DNA of 5,989 nucleotides from Candidatus Kuenenia stuttgartensis. GTDB lineage: Bacteria > Bacteroidota > Bacteroidia > Chitinophagales > Chitinophagaceae. Made by a program: the position numbers and the translations under genes. This document shows positions 1 through 5,387 of the stretch, one piece after another (position 1 is the first letter of the stretch; each line of letters opens with the position of its first letter). The stretch lies in the NCBI GenBank assembly GCA_943330835.2, contig CALQJH020000100.1:1-5989 (forward strand), given 5' to 3'. The notes under the pieces are model-generated. The model saw only the letters and a list, made by a program, of their open reading frames with translations, had not been told where the DNA came from and did not search any database.

Positions 1-723
1 AAATCTGACAAACCAATTATTAGTCCTCGTGTACCCGTTATCGTTTTGGATATATACGATACTTCTATAGCTTATAAAAATGGACTTCGAAAAGGCGATC
101 TTATCGTAAGTATAGATTCTGTAAATACACAATTCCGTGACCAGTTTGACGCCGTAATGGAGCAAAGAAAAAAAGGAGCAGCCATTTCTTTAATTGTTAA
201 TAGAAATAACAGTAACATAACTATTGCAACTACTTTGCAGGAAGATGGAATAGTAGGATTTGGTGCACCCAACTTACCTGAGCAATATGATAGTTTAGGC
301 ATCTATAAATACACTGAAAAAAAATATGGTTTTTTTGCTGCAATTCCTGCAGGAATCAAACGTGCGGGAAATGAATTGAGCTTTTACATAGACCAGTTTA
401 AAAAAATATTATCGCCTAAAACTGGTGCCTACAAGGGAGTTGGCGGATTTAAAGCGATGGGATCAGTTTTCTCAGGTAATGGTTGGGATTGGGAACATTT
501 CTGGACTATTACTGCATTTTTCTCTATCGTTTTAGCTTTTATGAATTTATTGCCCATACCTGCTTTAGATGGCGGTCATGTATTATTTACTTTAATAGAA
601 ATGATCACCCGCAGAAAACCAAGTGAGAAGTTTTTAGAATATGCACAGGTTGTTGGTATGATTTTATTGCTCGCTTTGATGCTTTATGCTAATGGCAATG
701 ATTGGTTTGGTTGGGGGAAGTAG
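1..723 (+). CDS. rseP: RseP-type site-2 zinc metalloprotease, C-terminal part (5' end outside window)
   Basis: Intramembrane protease of the M50 family. In the best-studied members it cleaves membrane-anchored anti-sigma factors during envelope stress and clears remnant signal peptides. The frame is open from the first base, so the gene is cut by the window edge; 240 residues are visible and the N-terminal HExxH zinc motif is not. A PDZ domain covers roughly residues 15-85 (SIAYKNGLRKGDLIVSID core). The family's second zinc motif is clear near residues 182-193: NLLPIPALDGGH, with the ligand Asp coded at 568-570. Membrane segments lie around residues 168-192 and 217-232. An internal TTG at 46 could be mistaken for a start, but family similarity continues upstream of it. 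The tail after the ANGND motif (WFGWGK) is coded by GGTT-rich DNA that runs into the repeat following the TAG stop. Family identity is secure; the substrate is unknown. Confidence 0.93.
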   Translation, partial: KSDKPIISPRVPVIVLDIYDTSIAYKNGLRKGDLIVSIDSVNTQFRDQFDAVMEQRKKGAAISLIVNRNNSNITIATTLQEDGIVGFGAPNLPEQYDSLGIYKYTEKKYGFFAAIPAGIKRAGNELSFYIDQFKKILSPKTGAYKGVGGFKAMGSVFSGNGWDWEHFWTITAFFSIVLAFMNLLPIPALDGGHVLFTLIEMITRRKPSEKFLEYAQVVGMILLLALMLYANGNDWFGWGK

Positions 724-810
724 TTAGTTGATTGGTTTATTCGTTGACTCATCATTAACCACATAGGGACTCAACTTAATCAACAAACGAACTTAATAAA
801 CTAACTCTAA
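721..810. repeat. Composite intergenic repeat: NRTT arm, TTAACCACATAG core, inverted arm
   Basis: The 124-bp gap between rseP and the permease gene is mostly repeat-like. From the TAG stop to about 747 the DNA reads in 4-base units ending in TT (AGTT, AGTT, GATT, GGTT, TATT, CGTT). A core TTAACCACATAGGGACTC follows at about 755-772. From about 771 to 810 the same kind of repeat appears in opposite orientation with a few 1-base interruptions (TCAA, CAAA, CGAA, TAAA, CTAA). The two arms are imperfect inverted copies and could pair as a long weak hairpin in the transcript, which may help terminate or stabilise rseP mRNA; that is inference. There is no U-run directly after the stem, so it is not a standard intrinsic terminator. 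Confidence 0.55.
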
Positions 811-847
811 TCACACCGAAATAATCACACAAGATTGGTATTTTTAC

Positions 848-2092
848 ATGATGCTGAAGTCACTTAGTATATTTCAAAATTCCATCCGGCTTACTTTTCA
901 AGAATTGAGGGTAAATAAGCTTCGTACAGCATTGAGTCTTACTGGAGTTGCATTTGGCATTTTTTGTATTATTGGTGTGCTCACAACCGTGAATAGCTTA
1001 GAACAAAATATTCAAAATGAAGTTAAAAGTTTAGGCAGCAATACCATCTATATAGATAAATGGGATTACAGTGGAGGTCCGAATGGCCCGATGTGGAAAA
1101 TGAGATCCAGACCCGTTATGAAAAACGAGGAAGCGAGTTTGATCAAGCAAAGATCCATACTAACTGAATCCACTACTTATTTAATGCAGACCAGTGGAAA
1201 TGTTTCCTACAAAGATGACCTTATTGAAAATGCTACTGTCTATTGTATCAATGAAGACCAGATTACCATACAACCCATTCAATTTGAACTAGGAAGATAT
1301 TTCTCCTCTTCAGAATTTTCAAACGGTACAAACAATTGTATCATAGGCTATACTAATGCAGAAGATTTATTTGGTGTCGCAGATAGAGCCCTTGGAAAAC
1401 AAATTGATATTAAGGGAAAAAAAGCCACCATCATCGGTATAATCAGAAAAGAAGGCAAAAGTTTTATTGGATGGGATTATGATAAATGTGTCATGATTAC
1501 TAACAAATTCGCCAGACAAATTTTCGATCCGGAATTTTCAAACCCGATACTGATTGTAAAAGGTAAAGCCAATATCACCACCAACGCATTGAGTCAGGAG
1601 CTCAGAGGAATAATGCGACAAATAAGAAGATTAAGTCCTTTGCAGGAAGATAATTTTTCACTAAACAGCGTTGAAGCATTTAGTAAAGCGATATCTGATT
1701 CTTTTGTCACTATCAATATTGTTGGATCAATCATTGGGGGAATAAGTTTGATTGTAGGCATGTTTGGCATTGCCAATATAATGTTTGTAACAGTAAAAGA
1801 AAGAACATCAATTATAGGATTAAAAAAAGCCATTGGCGCAAGAAAAGGAACGATACTTTTTGAATTTTTATTGGAAGCATCTATTCTATGTATTCTTGGT
1901 GGAGCAATTGGTTTATTATTTGTTTACATTTTAACTTTGATCCTTTCCGGTCCATTAGAATTCCCCGTTTTTCTTTCTGTACCCATGATTATTACTACGG
2001 TAATTATTTGTTTGGTTGTTGGAATACTTGCCGGAATCATTCCTGCATCAAGAGCTGCGAATATGGATCCGGTGAAAGCGATTAGGAGTTGA
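848..2092 (+). CDS. MacB/FtsX-family ABC transporter permease
   Basis: Inner-membrane permease subunit of a type VII (MacB-like) ABC transporter, 414 residues, close to the family's usual length. The layout is typical. A cytoplasmic N-terminal stretch with the LRVNKLRTALSLTGVAFG signature leads into membrane segment 1 (about 28-48). A periplasmic MacB-PCD-like domain covers about 49-288. The C-terminal FtsX domain has three membrane segments (about 289-314, 335-366, 380-401), the cytoplasmic loop VKERTSIIGLKKAIGARKGTI and the ending IPASRAANMDPVKAIR. These loops normally contact the ATPase. No ATPase gene lies next to it on either side, so the partner must be elsewhere. The start has two consecutive ATGs (848 and 851); the first is chosen, without a clear ribosome-binding site. 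The substrate cannot be told: relatives act in efflux, lipoprotein handling or envelope mechanotransmission. A 4-bp-period repeat begins 3 bp after the TGA stop. Confidence 0.92.
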   Translation: MMLKSLSIFQNSIRLTFQELRVNKLRTALSLTGVAFGIFCIIGVLTTVNSLEQNIQNEVKSLGSNTIYIDKWDYSGGPNGPMWKMRSRPVMKNEEASLIKQRSILTESTTYLMQTSGNVSYKDDLIENATVYCINEDQITIQPIQFELGRYFSSSEFSNGTNNCIIGYTNAEDLFGVADRALGKQIDIKGKKATIIGIIRKEGKSFIGWDYDKCVMITNKFARQIFDPEFSNPILIVKGKANITTNALSQELRGIMRQIRRLSPLQEDNFSLNSVEAFSKAISDSFVTINIVGSIIGGISLIVGMFGIANIMFVTVKERTSIIGLKKAIGARKGTILFEFLLEASILCILGGAIGLLFVYILTLILSGPLEFPVFLSVPMIITTVIICLVVGILAGIIPASRAANMDPVKAIRS

Positions 2093-2094
2093 GA

Positions 2095-2124
2095 TGGTGG
2101 GTGGTTGGTTGATTGGTTGATTAA
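2095..2124 (+). repeat. NRTT period-4 repeat after the permease gene, G-rich
   Basis: Directly after the permease stop comes a run that settles into GGTT-GGTT-GATT-GGTT-GATT-AA (2103-2124), preceded by TGGTGGGT. It matches the runs after rseP, the dehydrogenase gene and hscB, in the same orientation relative to the preceding gene. The 5' half carries five G-runs of at least two bases within about 21 bp, compatible with a two-layer G-quadruplex on the + strand. Confidence 0.65.
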
Positions 2125-2135
2125 GCTACTTTTTG
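2104..2135 (+). promoter_or_regulatory. Possible tsaD promoter (weak match)
   Basis: TACTTTTTG at 2127-2135 resembles the Bacteroidota -7 element TAnnTTTG with one extra T. A GTTG at 2104-2107 lies 19 bp upstream, in the range expected for the -33 element. If real, transcription would start around 2139 and give tsaD a short AT-rich leader of about 30 nt, and the -33 box would lie inside the period-4 repeat. TTG is frequent in that repeat, so the -33 match could easily be chance. Confidence 0.22.
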
Positions 2136-2169
2136 AATTTTTACTTTTTATTTTTTAATTTCAAATTAA

Positions 2170-3210
2170 ATGCCCAAAATACTTGCCATAGAATCTTCCT
2201 GCGATGAAACTTCTGCCGCTATTTGTATAGATGGCAAGATTCTCTCTAATGTAATTGCTTCTCAAAAAATCCATGAAGAATATGGTGGAGTTGTACCAGA
2301 ACTGGCAAGCAGAGCGCATATGCAGAATATTGTACCTGTTGTGGATGTTGCCATCAAAAATGCTGGATGTAAGTTGGAAGACATAGATGCAATAGCTTTT
2401 ACGCAGGCTCCAGGTTTGATTGGCGCTTTGTTAGTAGGAGGTCAGTTTGCCAAATCTATGTCATTAGCATTGGATAAACCATTGATTGCAGTACACCATA
2501 TGCAAGCGCATGTTATTGCAAATTTGATTGAAGAGCCAAGGCCGAAATTTCCATTTTTATGTTTAACGGTAAGTGGCGGACATACGCAAATCGTATTATG
2601 TGAATCTCCATTGAAGATGAAAGTTATTGGACAAACTATTGATGATGCAGCTGGTGAGGCATTTGATAAAACTGCTAAGATATTGGGACTTCCTTATCCT
2701 GGAGGTCCATTAATTGATAAGCATGCCAGAGAGGGTAACGCTAATGCCTACACTTTTACCGAGCCGCAGATCAAAGGTTTGGATTTCAGTTTTTCGGGAT
2801 TAAAAACATCTATTCTTTATTTTGTAAATAATGCAGGCAGAAGTAATGTATTTAAAGAAGAACTTGTAGCCACAACTGAAGAAAGAAAAAGTTTTATTGA
2901 CGATCATCTTGCTGACATCTGCGCGTCTGTACAAAACCGCATTGTGAGTATTTTATTAAATAAACTTGCTAAAGCTGCAAAAGAAACAGGCATAAATCAA
3001 ATATGTATTGCCGGAGGAGTTAGTGCCAATAGTGGTTTAAGAAATTCCATTCTTAAAATGGGTGAAGAAAAAAAATGGGATGTTTATATCCCAAAATTTG
3101 AATACTGTACAGATAATGCTGCAATGATTGCAATGACAGGACATTACAAATATTTAGCCGGTGAATTTGCTGATTTAAGTGCAACGCCATCAGCAAGAGC
3201 GGAATGGTAA
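2170..3210 (+). CDS. tsaD: TsaD, tRNA N6-adenosine threonylcarbamoyltransferase
   Basis: Catalytic subunit that transfers the threonylcarbamoyl group from threonylcarbamoyl-AMP to A37 of tRNAs reading ANN codons (t6A), working with TsaB and TsaE after TsaC has made the donor. The 346 residues match the family length and all landmark motifs are present: N-terminal ILAIESSCDETSAAI (4-18), metal-binding HxxxH (His110 and His114 in VHHMQAH), LTVSGGHTQIV (132-142), DDAAGEAFDKTAKILGLPYPGG (158-179), CIAGGVSANSGLR (279-291), and CTDNAAMIA with the third metal ligand Asp315. The enzyme is cytoplasmic. The ATG start is fixed by the motif at residue 4 and is preceded by an AT-rich stretch without a Shine-Dalgarno sequence. 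trmN6, 59 bp downstream, encodes another A37-modifying enzyme and is probably co-transcribed. Unlike its neighbours, this gene has no NRTT repeat at its 3' end. Identification is secure. Confidence 0.97.
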   Translation: MPKILAIESSCDETSAAICIDGKILSNVIASQKIHEEYGGVVPELASRAHMQNIVPVVDVAIKNAGCKLEDIDAIAFTQAPGLIGALLVGGQFAKSMSLALDKPLIAVHHMQAHVIANLIEEPRPKFPFLCLTVSGGHTQIVLCESPLKMKVIGQTIDDAAGEAFDKTAKILGLPYPGGPLIDKHAREGNANAYTFTEPQIKGLDFSFSGLKTSILYFVNNAGRSNVFKEELVATTEERKSFIDDHLADICASVQNRIVSILLNKLAKAAKETGINQICIAGGVSANSGLRNSILKMGEEKKWDVYIPKFEYCTDNAAMIAMTGHYKYLAGEFADLSATPSARAEW

Positions 3211-3247
3211 CCAGATTTTTTTTTCTTGAAGTTATTTTTTATTATAA

Positions 3248-3294
3248 AATCAATATTTCCTAATTCATTTTGTCGAATCAATATTTCCAATTCA
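3248..3294 (+). repeat. 28-bp-offset direct repeat across the trmN6 start
   Basis: AATCAATATTTCC occurs at 3248-3260 and again at 3276-3288, followed in both places by AATTCA (with an extra T in the first copy). The second copy codes for the start of TrmN6 (NQYFQF); the first is non-coding upstream DNA. The 28-bp offset is not a multiple of three, so this is not an in-frame protein repeat. It looks like a small tandem duplication at the 5' end of the gene. Confidence 0.6.
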
Positions 3295-3989
3295 AACAAT
3301 TCAACATTAATCAGGATAAATGTGCGATGAAGGTTTGCACTGATTCTTGTTTGTTTGGAGCATGGGTAACTGAACAAATGAAAGATCATGAAATTGCAAA
3401 CACTTTGGACATTGGAACAGGAACTGGTTTATTAAGTCTGATGTTTGCGCAAAAAAACACTTCTGCAATTGATACAATTGAAATAGATACTGCAGCTGCA
3501 GAACAAGCTAAAGAAAACACTTTACTTTCACCATGGCATCAACGCATTAATATCATCAATCAATCTTTACAAGAATTTATTCCTATACATCAATACGACT
3601 TTATATTTTCCAATCCTCCGTTTTTTGAAGATGATTTACAAGCATTAAATAACCAAAAAAATAAAGCTAAACATAGTACAGCATTAACACTTCAGGAGTT
3701 AATTTCTTTCATCTCAATACATCTGACCCTTAATGGAAGTGGTGCTGTAATTATTCCTTATCACAGAATTGATTATTTTCAATCACAATTAAATAAACTT
3801 GATTTCTATTTCAATAAACTTGCATTGGTGAAGCAAACCGCAAATCATCCATACTTCAGAGCGATGATATTATTTTCGAGAAAAAATATTGAAAAAGGTG
3901 AAAGCAAGGAAATCATCATCCATGATGCAAATAGAAATTATACAGCAGAATTTGCAGTATTATTAAAAGACTACTATTTATATTTATAA
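3270..3989 (+). CDS. trmN6: TrmN6 (YfiC-type) tRNA(Val) adenine-37 N6-methyltransferase, TTG start
   Basis: S-adenosylmethionine-dependent methyltransferase; its E. coli counterpart makes m6A at position 37 of tRNA-Val. The 239 residues fit the family. The family's N-terminal signature is FQFKQFNINQDKCAMKVCTD (6-25). The SAM-binding motif is LDIGTGTGLLSLMFA (46-60), with the acidic ribose-contact region IEIDTA (70-75). The catalytic NPPF is at 115-118 (FIFSNPPFFEDDLQ). The start is unusual. The frame is closed by TAA at 3261, and the only plausible initiators before the conserved block are TTG at 3270 or, less likely, ATT at 3267. The first in-frame ATG (3327) would remove the conserved N-terminal signature. 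TTG gives MSNQYFQFKQF, in line with the family. The gene follows tsaD by 59 bp and converges with the dehydrogenase gene. The fold and family are sure; the exact tRNA target is inferred from E. coli. Confidence 0.9.
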   Translation: MSNQYFQFKQFNINQDKCAMKVCTDSCLFGAWVTEQMKDHEIANTLDIGTGTGLLSLMFAQKNTSAIDTIEIDTAAAEQAKENTLLSPWHQRINIINQSLQEFIPIHQYDFIFSNPPFFEDDLQALNNQKNKAKHSTALTLQELISFISIHLTLNGSGAVIIPYHRIDYFQSQLNKLDFYFNKLALVKQTANHPYFRAMILFSRKNIEKGESKEIIIHDANRNYTAEFAVLLKDYYLYL

Positions 3990-3990
3990 T

Positions 3991-4021
3991 AGCCAATCAA
4001 CTAAGGAACAAATCAACTAAC
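3991..4021 (-). repeat. NRTT period-4 repeat just after trmN6, minus-strand sense
   Basis: Read on the minus strand, this stretch runs in 4-base units GTT, AGTT, GATT, TGTT, CCTT, AGTT, GATT, GGCT, with TT in constant phase until the last unit. It begins one base after the trmN6 stop but points in the sense of the convergent dehydrogenase gene. It may therefore belong to that gene's 3' untranslated region, together with the copy at 4098-4128. Confidence 0.55.
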
Positions 4022-4053
4022 GTATTATACTATCACCGTATTCTTGATTTTTT

Positions 4054-4097
4054 TAACCCCAGAGAACAAGAGAAAATGAGTTAACACAGAGGTTAAC
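4054..4097. repeat. CAGAG-rich core with a GTTAAC inverted repeat between convergent genes
   Basis: The middle of the convergent gap reads TTAACCCCAGAGAACAAGAG from 4054, then continues to ACAGAGGTTAAC ending at 4097. GTTAAC at 4080-4085 and 4092-4097 flank ACAGAG and could form a 6-bp stem with a 6-nt loop. The opening resembles the TTAACCACATAGGGAC core at about 755, so this may be a second member of the same short family. The hairpin is short and has no adjoining T-run on either strand, so a bidirectional terminator is possible but unproven. Confidence 0.4.
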
Positions 4098-4128
4098 ATC
4101 AACTAACCAACCAATCAACTAACTAACC
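4098..4128 (-). repeat. Near-perfect NRTT period-4 array at the 3' end of the dehydrogenase gene
   Basis: On the minus strand this is the cleanest copy in the window: seven consecutive 4-base units (GGTT, AGTT, AGTT, GATT, GGTT, GGTT, AGTT) followed by GAT. It overlaps the gene: the last two residues (Val-Ser) and the TAG stop at 4119-4121 are read from the first units. The array continues about 20 bp past the stop. Confidence 0.7.
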
Positions 4129-5324
4129 ACCCCCGCATATTCTTTCATATAACTATAATGTTCTGTTAGCACACCATTTTTCACTATAGTAGCTTTGTCA
4201 ATAATTGAACTATTTCCATCAACAATATCTTTCAATACATGTTTGATTAATTGCTGGCCAAAATATCGACTTGCATCTCTTGGCAGTTCATTCGGTAAAT
4301 TACCTACAGACATCATATCAATAGTATCTTGAAGATACGGTGCCGTTTTTTCCATTGTCAACTTATCTACGCCATAAACAGGATCTTCGATAGTAGAATC
4401 ACCCAGGTTACAAGGAACAGATCCGTACATATCGTCTGTAATGTCGGCGATAGTTTTAATATTAAAATCAGGGTTTTGCAAGGCTTCTTTTTCAAATAAT
4501 CTAGGAATATCATGATCCCAATAAATACCATTCATTAGAATATCCGTATGCGGAACATATTGATCGAAAGTACATTTATACGATGAAGGATGTTGATGAA
4601 AATCATTTCGATTGTAGGTGTTTGTTTCAGTATGCACATACAAATCTCTTCCTTTAAGATGCACATAGACAGGATAGGGGAATTGCTTCTCCAAATATTC
4701 TTCAGGTTCCACTTCGTGAATGCCCAACAAATTCATTATTTCCAAAACACCATGAGCAACGCGGCCGCTACCCGTTACCGCTATTTTAATTGGCGGTATA
4801 TGTAATCCAAAATAAGTATGAATCAAGTCATTAAAACTTTCATTTGAATTTACCCGATCTAATTGAAACGCACCTGTTTTTTTTCCATAAGCCATAATCC
4901 CATTATGCGCACCGACCACACCGGCAAAAAAACCAAATCCTATAATTCTTTTTCCGTCTTCATGCTCCAGACATTCATAATCAATTAGCGTTATTTTTTT
5001 AGCGATAATCTCTTTAATTAATTTTTGATTGTAGGGTTGCAATTTTTTTGTGTGAGAAAAAAACAAATACGTTTTGTTGGGAATCAACATCTTCAAAGGG
5101 ACTTCTTTGATACCCAAAAGAATATCACAATCACTAACATCATCTTTCACTTCAACACCAGCCATTATATATTCTTTATCAGTATAGCAACGAGTATCAC
5201 TTTGCTGGACAATAACTTCTAATCCTTCCTGAGTTTTATTGATAAATTTACAATGAGCGGGAGTGAGTGCCACGCGATTATCAGCAGGTATTTTACCTTC
5301 TCTGATGAGGCCAATTTTAAGCAT
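4119..5324 (-). CDS. Alanine dehydrogenase/PNT-type NAD(P)-dependent dehydrogenase, lysine-2-oxoglutarate reductase / saccharopine dehydrogenase-like
   Basis: A 401-residue protein with the two-lobed fold of the AlaDH/PNT superfamily, most like the lysine-2-oxoglutarate reductase half of AASS and fungal Lys1. These reversibly join lysine and 2-oxoglutarate into saccharopine with NAD(P)H. Numbering from the ATG: N-terminal IREGKIPADNRVALTP (7-22), LGIKE with Lys73, and FFSHTKKLQ with His91, matching the catalytic Lys/His pair of Lys1. Then come DYE (115-117), GFFAGVVGAHNGI (131-143), a nucleotide-binding VTGSGRVAHGV (183-193), MNGIYWDHDIPRL (264-276) and IADITDDMYGSVPCNLGDSTIEDP (292-315), a recognisable counterpart of the AASS segment. 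The frame also opens at a TTG (5345), but ATG at 5322-5324 is preferred because homologues begin just before KIGLIREGK. It is divergent from hscB and convergent with trmN6. No lysine-metabolism gene is nearby, so the true substrate is open; alanine dehydrogenase or another 2-oxoacid reaction is not excluded. Confidence 0.82.
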   Translation of the reverse strand: MLKIGLIREGKIPADNRVALTPAHCKFINKTQEGLEVIVQQSDTRCYTDKEYIMAGVEVKDDVSDCDILLGIKEVPLKMLIPNKTYLFFSHTKKLQPYNQKLIKEIIAKKITLIDYECLEHEDGKRIIGFGFFAGVVGAHNGIMAYGKKTGAFQLDRVNSNESFNDLIHTYFGLHIPPIKIAVTGSGRVAHGVLEIMNLLGIHEVEPEEYLEKQFPYPVYVHLKGRDLYVHTETNTYNRNDFHQHPSSYKCTFDQYVPHTDILMNGIYWDHDIPRLFEKEALQNPDFNIKTIADITDDMYGSVPCNLGDSTIEDPVYGVDKLTMEKTAPYLQDTIDMMSVGNLPNELPRDASRYFGQQLIKHVLKDIVDGNSSIIDKATIVKNGVLTEHYSYMKEYAGVVS

Positions 5325-5351
5325 TTCGTTTTTATTTGTCGGCAATTTACA

Positions 5352-5383
5352 TTTTTAAATTATTATTGTCATGCCTACCTTTG
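5352..5383 (+). promoter_or_regulatory. Candidate hscB promoter with a full TAnnTTTG -7 element
   Basis: TACCTTTG at 5376-5383 matches the Bacteroidota -7 consensus TAnnTTTG exactly. TTTT at 5352-5355, 20 bp upstream, is a partial match to the -33 element (TTTG). The -7 box ends only 4 bp before the hscB ATG, so transcription would begin at or within a base or two of that ATG. The transcript would then be leaderless or nearly so. The divergent dehydrogenase gene must be driven from the same 63-bp gap, but I see no clear consensus element for it. Confidence 0.45.
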
Positions 5384-5387
5384 AAAA

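Noticed and set aside
72..302. Open frame on the minus strand inside rseP (76 codons)
   Set aside because: Lies fully within the PDZ-coding part of rseP, shows no recognisable domain and has no start signal; it is a shadow of the real gene.
721..810. CRISPR array or insertion-sequence remnant
   Set aside because: There are no equal-length repeats with unique spacers, no transposase fragment and no target-site duplication; the pattern is a 4-base-period degenerate repeat.
1594..1833. Minus-strand open frame inside the permease gene
   Set aside because: Hydrophobic only because it mirrors membrane-segment codons of the FtsX domain; no independent support.
1888..2085. Second + frame near the permease 3' end
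   Set aside because: Overlaps the conserved FtsX C-terminal domain in another frame; its composition (many Cys, Phe, Ser) is what frame-shifted reading of this DNA gives.
3203..3224. Intrinsic terminator after tsaD (TGGTAACCA then nine Ts)
   Set aside because: The only pairing is a 3-bp stem with a 3-nt loop, too weak for a terminator; trmN6 follows closely in the same direction.
3144..3389. Minus-strand open frame across the tsaD/trmN6 junction
   Set aside because: Covers the ends of two well-supported genes on the other strand and has no recognised motif.
4590..5222. Two short + strand open frames (71 and 65 codons) opposite the dehydrogenase gene
   Set aside because: Both are antisense to conserved motifs of the dehydrogenase and resemble no family.
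5322..5345. Upstream TTG start for the dehydrogenase gene
   Set aside because: It would add seven polar residues before a conserved MLKIGLIREGK start; the ATG at 5324 suits the family better.
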